NCBI GenBank assembly: GCA_016715285.1 | Contig: JADKAO010000003.1 | Coordinates: 186,001 to 250,000, forward strand | DNA: 64,000 nt | Reading direction: 5' to 3' | From: Actinomycetales bacterium | GTDB taxonomy: Bacteria; Actinomycetota; Actinomycetes; Actinomycetales; Dermatophilaceae | In this document: positions 1-7,886 of the stretch, one piece after another | Layout: every line of letters begins with the position of its first letter | Numbering within the stretch: the stretch's first letter is position 1 | Notes under the pieces: generated by a model | The model's input: the letters and a program-made list of their open reading frames with translations, nothing else | Database searches by the model: none | What the model was told of the DNA's origin: nothing | Made by a program: the position numbers and the translations under genes

Positions 1-142
1 CTCGTCACGGTCGGCCATGGTGAAGCTCCCTGCTTTGGCGAGGTCCGGCGTGGATATGGGTATGAGGCTATCGATTCGTGACTTCCGCCGAGGGCCGAGC
101 CTGAAAGGATGGTCTACGGGTAACAACCGTAAGGAGGGTGGC

Positions 143-1267
143 GTGAGTTCCCAGGGGCAGGGGCCGGGATCGGAGCGCGAAGGAGCTTCGTCACGTCCGC
201 ACGCTGCGCTGACCGTCGCGGTGGCCGACGCCACGAGCGCGATCGGGCGTGCCGTCGTCGAGGCTCTGCACGCCGCCGCTCAGCGCGCTCCCGAATGGGC
301 CGAACCCATCGCGCTCGGACCCAGTGCTGACGCGACCGTCCCCGCGAGGTGGCGAATTGCCGAACTCAACACCCCCAATCTGGCCCGCCATCTCGAGGAC
401 GTTGATGTCCTCGTCTGGTCCGCGGCAGTCACCGACCTCGAAGCGACCCTCTCGATCTCGGCACACAAGCGCCGCGAACGCACTCTCGAGACGGCCCGGG
501 CCATCGCCACCTCGGCGGCGGCCGCCGGCGTCTCCCGTCTGATTGTCGTGACCTCGGCCATGGTCTACGGCGCTGCACCCGACAATCCGGTACCGCTGCT
601 CGAGGACTCGCCGCTCCGCGCCGAACGTGACGCGGGCATCGTCGGAGACCTGCTGGCCGTCGAGGAGGTCATGGATCAGGCTCGCCGGGTCCACCCCGGT
701 CTGGCGATCACCATGGTGCGACCAGCGGCGATGGTCGGTCCAGGGGTCGACACCATCGTGACCCGGCACTTCGAGGCCCCGCGGCTGCTCACAGTCAAGG
801 GCGCCAATCCCGCGTGGCAGTTCTGCCACGTCGCGGATCTCGCGTGCGCCGTGCTCCTCGTCGCCACCCACCAGCCCGCCCCCGTCGTGACTGCGGGTTC
901 GGAGGGCTACCTCACCCAAGAACGTGTCGAAGCACGCACGGGGATGCGGCGAGTTGAACTCAGCGCGAGCGCGGCCTTAGGGACGGCTCAGCGCCTCCAC
1001 CGCTTTGGGGTTTTGCCGGCCCCTGCGAGCGAACTCGCTCTGGCCATCCACCCCTGGGTCATCGATTCGGCGACGTTGCGAGCGGTCGGATGGCACCCGG
1101 CATACGACAACGAAACCTGCCTCGGAGTTCTCCTGGAGACCATCCGTGGTCGCCGCGCCGTTGCGGGCCGCCGGGTCGCTCCCAAGGAGGCCGCGCTGGG
1201 CGCCGCGAGCGCTGCAGTGGCCCTCGTCGGCACCGCCGCGGTGCTCCGTCGCGCCCGCAAGAGGTAA
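143..1267 (+). CDS. Atypical NAD-dependent epimerase/SDR-family protein
   Basis: Extended SDR-like protein of 374 aa. The start is the GTG at 143, because AAGGAGGG lies just upstream; the longer reading frame to 17 has no such signal. A Rossmann nucleotide-binding stretch (VAVADATSAIGRAVVEAL) lies near residues 24-41 and the SSxxVYG-like strand (TSAMVYG) is present. However, the usual YxxxK catalytic pair is not visible where expected (GIVGDLLAVEEVM), so it may bind a nucleotide without SDR catalysis. The C-terminus (about the last 27 residues) is hydrophobic then basic, ending RRARKR, and could be a membrane anchor. It precedes moaE by about 60 bp, in a neighbourhood conserved in actinobacteria. 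The substrate is unknown. Confidence 0.8.
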   Translation: MSSQGQGPGSEREGASSRPHAALTVAVADATSAIGRAVVEALHAAAQRAPEWAEPIALGPSADATVPARWRIAELNTPNLARHLEDVDVLVWSAAVTDLEATLSISAHKRRERTLETARAIATSAAAAGVSRLIVVTSAMVYGAAPDNPVPLLEDSPLRAERDAGIVGDLLAVEEVMDQARRVHPGLAITMVRPAAMVGPGVDTIVTRHFEAPRLLTVKGANPAWQFCHVADLACAVLLVATHQPAPVVTAGSEGYLTQERVEARTGMRRVELSASAALGTAQRLHRFGVLPAPASELALAIHPWVIDSATLRAVGWHPAYDNETCLGVLLETIRGRRAVAGRRVAPKEAALGAASAAVALVGTAAVLRRARKR

Positions 1268-1330
1268 CCTCCCGCCAGGCTGCCGCAGCGGTGGACCATC
1301 GGATCGGGATCGAACACAGGGGAGGTGCGC

Positions 1331-1771
1331 GTGAGCGTTCCTGGTGCCGAACCCATCGTGGCTCTGGCCGAAGTGCGGGATGGACCCCTCTCAATCGACG
1401 AAGTCGTGAACGCCGTGCGCCACAACTCCGCGGGCGCGATCGCCGTCTTCGTCGGTCAGGTTCGTGATCACGACTCCGGGCGCGGCGTCGCGAGCCTGAG
1501 CTACTCCTGCCATCCCGCCGCCACGGATGCTGCGCTCGCGGTTGCGGTCGAAGTGAGTGGCTCCCGGCCCGGGTGTCGAGTCGCGGTCACGCATCGCGTG
1601 GGTGACCTCGCCGTGGGTGAGGTGGCGATCGTCGTTGCGGCGAGTGCCGCTCACCGAGACGACGCCTTTGAGGTATGCCGTGCGCTTGTGGACGCGGTCA
1701 AGAGCCGGGTGCCGATCTGGAAGCATCAGGTGTTCACCGATGGGTCGGACGAATGGGTGGGTGTCTCATGA
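1331..1771 (+). CDS. moaE: Molybdopterin synthase catalytic subunit MoaE
   Basis: MoaE family, 146 aa. It transfers sulfur from the MoaD thiocarboxylate to precursor Z to form molybdopterin in the cytoplasm. The C-terminal segment VKSRVPIWKHQ carries the two conserved lysines of the active site, followed by the usual DGSDEWVG tail. GTG at 1331 is preferred over GTG at 1325 because the GGGGAGG ribosome site sits 6 nt upstream of 1331. The stop overlaps the next start (ATGA at 1768-1771), so it is translationally coupled to the YlbL-type protease. No other moa genes are in the window. Confidence 0.92.
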   Translation: MSVPGAEPIVALAEVRDGPLSIDEVVNAVRHNSAGAIAVFVGQVRDHDSGRGVASLSYSCHPAATDAALAVAVEVSGSRPGCRVAVTHRVGDLAVGEVAIVVAASAAHRDDAFEVCRALVDAVKSRVPIWKHQVFTDGSDEWVGVS

Positions 1772-2850
1772 ACGACCATCCGCGGGCACCCAAGAAGTCC
1801 ACGATCCAGCTGGCGGTCGGGGTGTTTGTCGCCGTCGGTCTGGGTGCCGCAGCAGCCTTGGTGCCGATGCCCTACGCGATCATCAGTCCTGGGCCTGCAA
1901 CGGATGTCCTTGGGAGCAGCACGGGGAAAGACGGGACCGCCACTCCACGCATCATCATCGAGTCAGCCCAGACCTATCCAACGACCGGTTCGCTGGACTT
2001 CACGACTGTCAGTGTCCGCGGCGGACCGGGATATCCGGTCAATGTTGTCGACGTACTCCGAGCCTGGGTGGATCCAACCCGCGAGGTCCTGCCAGTCGAT
2101 GAGGTCTTCCCGCCGCAAGCAACCAAAGAGCAAGTGGCAGAAGAGAATCGGGCCGAGATGTCAGTTTCGCAGCAGGAAGCGTCGGCGGTGGCTCTCCGGG
2201 CGCTCGGCTACACCCTGACGCAGGAAGTCGTCATCAGTTCGGTTCCCGCGGGCTCTCCCAGCGAAGGGCAACTCAAAGCCGGGGACATCCTCGTTTCGGT
2301 CGGCGGCGCCACCGCGTCTGACGCGGACGCCATCCGGGCTGCCGTCCAGCGGGTCACAGTTGGCGACGCCGTTGACGTCGTAGTGACGCGTGACGGCGCG
2401 AAAGTGACCGCCAAGCCGAGCACTCGCCAGGCCTCTGACGGGCGGACGATCCTCGGCATCGTGCTCACCCCCACCTACAAGCTCCCATTCCCCGTCAAGA
2501 TCGACGCTGGCAACGTGGGCGGCCCGAGCGCAGGCCTGATGTTCAGCCTGGGGATCTACGACAAACTCACCGAAGGCGCGATGACGGGGGGTGCCAAGAT
2601 TGCCGGCACGGGCACCATCGACGACAGCGGCAAGGTCGGCCCGATTGGCGGCATACGGCAGAAGGTCGTGGGCGCTCAGCACGCCGGTGCGACCTTCTTC
2701 CTTGCCCCCGAAGCGAATTGCGCTGAACTCGCGGGAAAAGTGCCAGAAGGGATCACGGTCGTGAAGGTTGACACGTTCGACACGGCAAAGAATGCCGTCG
2801 TTGCCATCGGGCACGGCGACACCTCGTCGCTGCCTCGGTGCGGCCAATGA
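1768..2850 (+). CDS. YlbL-family PDZ / Lon-like (S16) membrane serine protease
   Basis: 360 aa. An N-terminal membrane anchor (about residues 13-33) is followed by the family motif VPMPYAIISPGPATDVLG. A PDZ domain lies near 130-210 (SVPAGSPSEGQLKAGDILVSV), then a Lon-type S16 domain. The catalytic dyad is visible: Ser254 in GGPSAG and Lys299 in GGIRQK, 45 residues apart as in Lon-like proteases. The catalytic domain should face outside the membrane. The family is linked to protein quality control in Bacillus and actinobacteria; a specific substrate cannot be inferred. ATG 1768 overlaps the moaE stop, and its stop overlaps the PPA1309 gene. Confidence 0.93.
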   Translation: MNDHPRAPKKSTIQLAVGVFVAVGLGAAAALVPMPYAIISPGPATDVLGSSTGKDGTATPRIIIESAQTYPTTGSLDFTTVSVRGGPGYPVNVVDVLRAWVDPTREVLPVDEVFPPQATKEQVAEENRAEMSVSQQEASAVALRALGYTLTQEVVISSVPAGSPSEGQLKAGDILVSVGGATASDADAIRAAVQRVTVGDAVDVVVTRDGAKVTAKPSTRQASDGRTILGIVLTPTYKLPFPVKIDAGNVGGPSAGLMFSLGIYDKLTEGAMTGGAKIAGTGTIDDSGKVGPIGGIRQKVVGAQHAGATFFLAPEANCAELAGKVPEGITVVKVDTFDTAKNAVVAIGHGDTSSLPRCGQ

Positions 2851-3398
2851 CGACGCCACCACCTGGAGGCATCCCGCAGGTCGTGACCGACCCGCTGTCG
2901 GTCGTGGCGGTCGAGACCGAGCGGCACGTGGCCGCGAGTGGCTGGGATCAGCCCACCAGGCTCTTCGCGTTGGTCGACACCGCGCAGTTGCTCGAACGCG
3001 AGCCTCACCTTGCGAGTGGCCTGACGGCTGCCGACCACGCTCCCGGAGCGCTCACGGCCATCGAGCAAGAGGGTATGCCGGTCACGACCGATCTGTTCTC
3101 GCTCCTGGGGCAGATCGCGTGGCCGGACGAAGTCACCGGATGTGCGGTGGCAGTCGAGCGCATCGTCGTGCCGCCGGAAGCAGAGCGAGACCTGCCGAGC
3201 AACCCAGATGCCGCGTTGGAGGCTTTGGCGGCGCACCCCGATCGACGCGACATCAGACTGGTGGTCGCCGTCGCTCGCAACGGCGGAAGGGTGTGTTTGC
3301 TGCGCCAACGCGACCACGATCGAGATGACCGGGTCGCCACCGGCAGCGACCTCGCGCCAGGTCTGGTAGCGGCGCTCCAGGCGACCTTCCAGGACTGA
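2847..3398 (+). CDS. PPA1309 family protein
   Basis: 183 aa conserved actinobacterial protein of unknown function. The recognisable family pattern is an N-terminal TDPLSVVAVETERHVAASGWDQPTRLFALVDT, a central DEVTGCAVAVERIVVPPEAE and a C-terminal VVAVARNGGRVCLLRQRDHD. No membrane segment or catalytic motif is visible. ATG 2847 overlaps the TGA of the protease gene (ATGA), so the three genes moaE, protease and this one form a coupled operon. Its place between a YlbL-type protease and a UPF0182 protein is conserved in actinobacteria, which supports the family call. Confidence 0.85.
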   Translation: MTTPPPGGIPQVVTDPLSVVAVETERHVAASGWDQPTRLFALVDTAQLLEREPHLASGLTAADHAPGALTAIEQEGMPVTTDLFSLLGQIAWPDEVTGCAVAVERIVVPPEAERDLPSNPDAALEALAAHPDRRDIRLVVAVARNGGRVCLLRQRDHDRDDRVATGSDLAPGLVAALQATFQD

Positions 3399-3472
3399 GT
3401 TTCAGTCGCGGCGTGCCGCCTGGGCGCGAGCGGAAGCGCCCGGCATACCCCCACGTAGGTATCGTGAGGCGC

Positions 3473-6400
3473 GTGAGTGATCGCGAGATGCCCTGGCCGC
3501 CGGACCCTGACGACCCTCCCCACTCGGGTGGTGACGGTCCGCGAGGTCCGCAGGGGCCAGGAAGGTCTCATGGCGCGCGCGGCCCGATGGGTCCACAGGG
3601 TCCTGACGGTCCCCAAGGGCCTCAAGGGCCTCAGGCGTCGCATCCACCGCTGATCCCTCGCCGCTCGCCGCTCGCCCTCACCGGGCTGATCTTGGCGATC
3701 CTCGCGATGATCGTGTCTGCATTGTCCCAGGTGTGGACCGAAGTCATGTGGTTCGACTCGGTGAGCTTCCCGTCGGTCTTCACCACCAAACTTGGCGTCC
3801 AACTGCTCCTGGGGGTCCTCGGCGGTGGGGTCACTGCTCTTCTGGTTTGGTCCAGTCTCTGGTTGGGCCATCGCCTTCGGCCCATTTATGCCCCATCGAC
3901 GCCCCAACAGGATGCCCTCGACCGTTATCGGGCGGCGCTCGAACCGATCCGCAAGCTCGGCACGCTCGTCCTTCCGGTCGTCGTGGGCGTGGCGACCGGT
4001 CTCGGCGCCGCTCAGCAATGGGAGCCCTATCTGCTGTGGCGCAACCAGCAACCGTTTGGGACAACCGACCCGCATTTCGGCCTAGATGTCGGGTTCTTCG
4101 TCTTCGCGTTGCCGTGGTGGACGTTCCTGGTGACCTTCCTGTCGATGGCGGTCATCCTGGCGGCGATCGCTGCCGCCTTCACGCACTACGTCTACGGCGG
4201 CCTGCAATTCGCCAACCGCGGCCGTGGCACCACACGATCCGCGCTGATCCATGTGTCGGCGCTGCTGGCCGGCGTGGTTTTGCTACGCGCGGCGGGGTAC
4301 TGGCTGGAGCGGTACACCCTGTCGCTGCAGACGTCACGGCTCATGACCGGTGTGCAATACACCGACGCCAATGCGGTGCTGCCGACGAAGTCGATCCTCG
4401 CGATCGCGTCGATCATGTGCGGTGCGATGTTCCTGTCGGTGATCTGGACCCGCTCGTGGCGTTTGCCCGTCGTGGGCACCGTGCTGTTGCTCGTCGTGTC
4501 AGTCGTCGTCGGCGGAGTTTTCCCGGCGCTGATCCAAAACCTCAAGGTCAACCCGAGCGAGATGTCGCTCGAGGCTGAGTATCTCGGCAAGAACATCGCC
4601 GCGACGCGCACGGCATACGGGCTGGACGAAATCGACGTCACGGCATACCGCCCTGCGGTCGTGGCCACCCCCGAGAAGTTGCGTGCCACCGCGGCGGCGA
4701 TCCCTGGGCTGCGGCTCGTCGACCCCAATGTCGTGTCGCCCACCTTCAAGCAGTTGCACGCGGTCCGCAACTACTACGCCTTTGCTGACCCGCTGGACGT
4801 CGACCGCTACGAGATTGACGGCGTCGCGAGCGATGTCGTCGTTGCGGCCCGCGAGTTGGATCTCGCTGGTGTGCCTGCGGGACAACGGAATTGGCTCAAT
4901 GACCACACGGTTTATACGCACGGCTACGGCATCGTCGCGGCATATGGCAACCGTCAGAACGCAGGGCAGCCGGTGTTTATCGAGTCTTCAATCCCGTCGG
5001 GTAAGGGGCTTGGGGAGTACGAACCACGGATCTACTTCGGTGAGAAGTCGCCCGAGTACTCGATCGTCGGCGCGCCCGCAGGGGCCTCGCCGCGAGAGTT
5101 CGACTATCCGGCCGAAGGCGACACCCAGCAGGTCAACAACACGTATGCCGGGACCGGCGGGGTCGCGCTGGACAACAGCCTCAAGCGGCTTGCGTACGGC
5201 GTGAAGTATCGCGAGATCAACTTCTTGCTCTCGGACACGGTCAATGCGAGCTCGCGGCTCTTGGACTACCGCACGCCACGTGAGCGCGTGGCGCGGGTGG
5301 CGCCTTGGCTGACCCTTGACGGTAATGCCTATCCCTCGGTGGTGGACGGCCGGATCGTGTGGATTATCGACGGCTATACAACGACCGCCAGCTATCCCAA
5401 CTCACAGCTGAGCCAGATGTCGCAGTCGACGTCGGACTCGGTGACGACCCGAGGGCGGAGCGTCTCGGCGCTGGAGCAGGGGCAGGTCAACTACATCCGC
5501 AACTCGGTCAAGGCGACCGTGGATGCCTTTGATGGTTCGGTGTCGCTCTACCAGTGGGATGAGGCGGATCCCATCCTCAAGGCGTGGATGGGCGCCTTCC
5601 CGGGCGTCGTGAAGCCGCTCTCGGCCATCAGTGGGTCGCTCATGTCGCACCTGCGCTATCCCGAGGACCTGCTCAAGGTGCAACGGACGTTGTTGGCGCG
5701 CTATCACGTGACCGACCCGGGCACGCTCTATAGCGGGCAGGCCAACTGGCGGGTGCCCTTGGACCCGACGCAGGAAACTCGGACGTCGGATCAGCCGGCC
5801 TATTACTTGTCGATCGCGATGCCGGGGCAGACCGCTCCGGAGTTCTCATTGACGACGAACTTCATCCCTGCTGGCACGAGGGACACACGTGAGGTGTTGA
5901 CCGGCTTCTTAGCGGCCGAGTCGAATGCCGGCAAACAGGCCGGGGTGAAGGGACCGACCTATGGGCAGCTGCGGTTGCTCGAGTTGCCGCCAGACAGCAA
6001 CCTCAATGGTCCCGGTCAGGTGCAAAACACGATCAACTCATCGAGCCAATCGTCGAAGGCCTTCTCGCTGACGTTGTCTCAGTTCTTGAGTTCGGCTCGG
6101 CAGCAAGGAAACTCGGTGATTCTGGGCAACCTGCTCACGTTGCCCATGGCTGGCGGCATGCTCTTTGTCGAGCCGATCTACCTGCAGGGCAGCGCGTCGA
6201 ACCCGTTCCCCTTGGGCCGAGCGATCGTCGTGGCGTTTGGTGACAAGTTGGCGTGGTCCGACACCCTGGAGGGCGCGCTCAACGAGTTGTTCGGTGCGTC
6301 TGTGGCCTCCCCGACGACACCGACCACTCCCACGACACCAACCACTCCCACCACTCCGACCGCGCCGACGACTCCCGCCACGCCTGGGGCTGGGACGCCG

Positions 6401-6595
6401 CTGGCTCAGGCGATCGCGGATGCGCAGCAGGCGTATGCCGATGGCGAAGCGGCGCTGCGGGCGGGAGACTTCACGGCATACGGAGAGGCTCAAAAGCGGC
6501 TGAAGGACGCCCTCGGGCGGGCTGCCGCAGCCGCGCCAACGGGGTCGATGACGGTGACGCCGACGTCGGGCCCTTCCCCGACCACGGGACAGTGA
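3473..6595 (+). CDS. UPF0182 family multi-pass membrane protein with collagen-like N-terminus
   Basis: About 1040 aa. The core is UPF0182 (COG1615): seven or so membrane segments in the first third (from ALTGLILAILAMIVSAL onward), then a large extracytoplasmic domain. The N-terminal tail (residues 22-54) carries ten Gly-X-Y triplets, and a Thr-Pro linker (TTP repeats) near residues 946-970 leads to a helical Ala-rich tail. GTG 3473 is chosen because a -10 like box TATCGT (3460-3465) ends exactly 7 nt before it, the pattern seen at other leaderless starts here; the longer frame from 3413 has no support. Function is unknown; the family is common in actinobacteria. Confidence 0.9.
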   Translation: MSDREMPWPPDPDDPPHSGGDGPRGPQGPGRSHGARGPMGPQGPDGPQGPQGPQASHPPLIPRRSPLALTGLILAILAMIVSALSQVWTEVMWFDSVSFPSVFTTKLGVQLLLGVLGGGVTALLVWSSLWLGHRLRPIYAPSTPQQDALDRYRAALEPIRKLGTLVLPVVVGVATGLGAAQQWEPYLLWRNQQPFGTTDPHFGLDVGFFVFALPWWTFLVTFLSMAVILAAIAAAFTHYVYGGLQFANRGRGTTRSALIHVSALLAGVVLLRAAGYWLERYTLSLQTSRLMTGVQYTDANAVLPTKSILAIASIMCGAMFLSVIWTRSWRLPVVGTVLLLVVSVVVGGVFPALIQNLKVNPSEMSLEAEYLGKNIAATRTAYGLDEIDVTAYRPAVVATPEKLRATAAAIPGLRLVDPNVVSPTFKQLHAVRNYYAFADPLDVDRYEIDGVASDVVVAARELDLAGVPAGQRNWLNDHTVYTHGYGIVAAYGNRQNAGQPVFIESSIPSGKGLGEYEPRIYFGEKSPEYSIVGAPAGASPREFDYPAEGDTQQVNNTYAGTGGVALDNSLKRLAYGVKYREINFLLSDTVNASSRLLDYRTPRERVARVAPWLTLDGNAYPSVVDGRIVWIIDGYTTTASYPNSQLSQMSQSTSDSVTTRGRSVSALEQGQVNYIRNSVKATVDAFDGSVSLYQWDEADPILKAWMGAFPGVVKPLSAISGSLMSHLRYPEDLLKVQRTLLARYHVTDPGTLYSGQANWRVPLDPTQETRTSDQPAYYLSIAMPGQTAPEFSLTTNFIPAGTRDTREVLTGFLAAESNAGKQAGVKGPTYGQLRLLELPPDSNLNGPGQVQNTINSSSQSSKAFSLTLSQFLSSARQQGNSVILGNLLTLPMAGGMLFVEPIYLQGSASNPFPLGRAIVVAFGDKLAWSDTLEGALNELFGASVASPTTPTTPTTPTTPTTPTAPTTPATPGAGTPLAQAIADAQQAYADGEAALRAGDFTAYGEAQKRLKDALGRAAAAAPTGSMTVTPTSGPSPTTGQ
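3536..3634 (+). repeat. Collagen-like Gly-X-Y coding repeat
   Basis: Residues 22-54 of the UPF0182 protein read GPR GPQ GPG (RSH) GAR GPM GPQ GPD GPQ GPQ GPQ: ten Gly-Pro-rich triplets with one interruption. The DNA has a 9-bp-like pattern of GGTCC / GGGCC. It lies before the first membrane helix, so it is probably cytoplasmic or a flexible tail. Confidence 0.85.
6308..6385 (+). repeat. Thr-Pro-rich linker repeat in UPF0182 gene
   Basis: A run of TTP triplets (9-bp DNA period, ACG ACA CCG / ACC ACT CCC) encodes a proline-threonine linker between the large extracytoplasmic domain and the Ala-rich C-terminal helix. Such tracts change length easily. Confidence 0.8.
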
Positions 6596-6619
6596 TGGCG
6601 CCGGGAGTCAACACGCGAT

Positions 6620-6648
6620 TTGGTCGTCTGTCAGGCGTCACGTATGGT
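6620..6648 (+). promoter_or_regulatory. Probable promoter of tRNA-fMet
   Basis: -35 like TTGGTC (6620-6625), 17-nt spacer, -10 like TATGGT (6643-6648), ending 12 nt before the mature tRNA 5' end. Inferred from spacing and position only. Confidence 0.55.
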
Positions 6649-6660
6649 TACGCCTACCGA

Positions 6661-6737
<77 letters not shown>

Positions 6738-6752
6738 AATCCGTTCGGACGC

Positions 6753-6780
6753 AAGGCCTTCGACTTCGGTCGGAGGCCTT
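6753..6780. terminator. Intrinsic-type hairpin with UUCG tetraloop, shared by tRNA and convergent LysR gene
   Basis: 12-bp stem with a single T-G wobble and a C(TTCG)G tetraloop, an exceptionally stable loop. It starts 15 nt after the tRNA and ends 5 nt before the stop codon of the convergent LysR gene, so it can serve both directions. No strong U-tract follows, as is common in high-GC actinobacteria. Confidence 0.75.
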
Positions 6781-6785
6781 CTGCG

Positions 6786-7694
6786 TTAGTTGGCAGACCG
6801 TGGCGAGTGCCAGATTCGCACCACCTCGGCGAGGTAATCTCGCAGGCGTTCGGTCAGGGCGACAATCGTGCGTTCGGCGTAATGCCCTCGCACCCAGGTC
6901 GCATGCAAGGTGAGCCGCAGCGGAGTGTCGCCGTCGTAAAGGTGGATGGCATGGAGCCCGAACCGGGGTCGCTCGGTCAGCACCGCAACGCCCCGGCCTG
7001 ATGCCGCAATAGCCTGGGCCATGAGTTCGACCTCTGAATCCACGGTCACCTGCGCGGTCAGGCCACGGCCGGCGAGGGTGCTCTCGAGGATGACGCGCGA
7101 CATGTTCTCGCGGCTTTGCAGGATGAGCGGCTCATCGACAAGTTCGCCCACATCAAGACGCGGTATGCCGTCCCGCGCGAAGCGGTGACTCGGATGGACC
7201 TGGACACAGACCGGCACGTCGCCGAGCACGCGCGAGTCGAGTGAGGTGGCAGCCGGGCCAGCGCAAATGACGATGTCAGCGCGTCCGAGCGACTCATCCG
7301 GCGGTCGGAGGGCCGGATGATCGAATGCCGTCACGAGCGGGTCGCCATCGCCGAGCTCGGCGACAAAGGGAGCAAGCACCTCGTTGAGCGTGGAGAGCGG
7401 CGCGGCAATGACGAGCCGCACGGGCTGCCCACTCGAGAGGGCAGCCGTCGCCTCGCCCAGACGGTTGGCATGGTCGAGCAGGTCACGGGCGAGTGTCGCA
7501 AAGAGCGCGCCAGCGCGGGTGAGTTGCAGCCGACCCCGCTCGCGAGTGAAGAGCGCAAACCCGACTTCGTGCTCCAACGCTGACAGTTGTCGGCTGAGCG
7601 CTGGCTGCGCGATGTGGAGTCGTTCCGCAGCTGCGGTGACCGTGCCGAGCTCAACAATCGTGAGGAAGGCTTCGAGGCGCCCAAGGCTCAACAT
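6786..7694 (-). CDS. LysR-family transcriptional regulator
   Basis: 302 aa. The N-terminal winged helix-turn-helix (residues 4-62) is classic: LEAFLTIVELGTVTAAAERLHIAQPALSRQLSALEHEVGFALFTRERGRLQLTRAG. A LysR substrate-binding domain follows. It is divergent from the amino-acid permease at 7887, with 192 bp between, so it probably controls that permease and perhaps the amidohydrolase behind it. On the minus strand the box TACGAT ends 6 nt before the ATG, suggesting a leaderless mRNA. The inducer is not predictable. Confidence 0.93.
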   Translation of the reverse strand: MLSLGRLEAFLTIVELGTVTAAAERLHIAQPALSRQLSALEHEVGFALFTRERGRLQLTRAGALFATLARDLLDHANRLGEATAALSSGQPVRLVIAAPLSTLNEVLAPFVAELGDGDPLVTAFDHPALRPPDESLGRADIVICAGPAATSLDSRVLGDVPVCVQVHPSHRFARDGIPRLDVGELVDEPLILQSRENMSRVILESTLAGRGLTAQVTVDSEVELMAQAIAASGRGVAVLTERPRFGLHAIHLYDGDTPLRLTLHATWVRGHYAERTIVALTERLRDYLAEVVRIWHSPRSAN

Positions 7695-7757
7695 CGCGCC
7701 ATCGTACGCACGGGCGGCCTCCCGGCTATCGCAGGGCGAGCATTCTGAACCGCGACA

Positions 7758-7776
7758 GTATGCCGATACGGCATAC
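7758..7776. promoter_or_regulatory. Inverted repeat GTATGCCG-ATA-CGGCATAC, candidate LysR operator
   Basis: A perfect 8-bp inverted repeat with a 3-nt centre lies between the divergent LysR and permease genes. Its dyad symmetry and T-N11-A form suit a LysR-type site. Each arm is also one copy of the heptamer that is common throughout this window, so the palindrome could be two facing copies of that motif instead. Confidence 0.45.
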
Positions 7777-7886
7777 CTTGCTGTCGAATCGGTATTGGAC
7801 GCAGTGGCGACCCGACTCCGACACTGGCGCTAACCGTCACTAGGCAGCCTCCCTCCCCACGACGTACCAGCGACGAAGGGACACCG

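Noticed and set aside
3005..4075. 356-codon minus frame across the PPA1309/UPF0182 junction
   Set aside because: Composition (Arg/His-rich) and lack of motifs mark it as a shadow of the high-GC third positions of two well-supported plus-strand genes.
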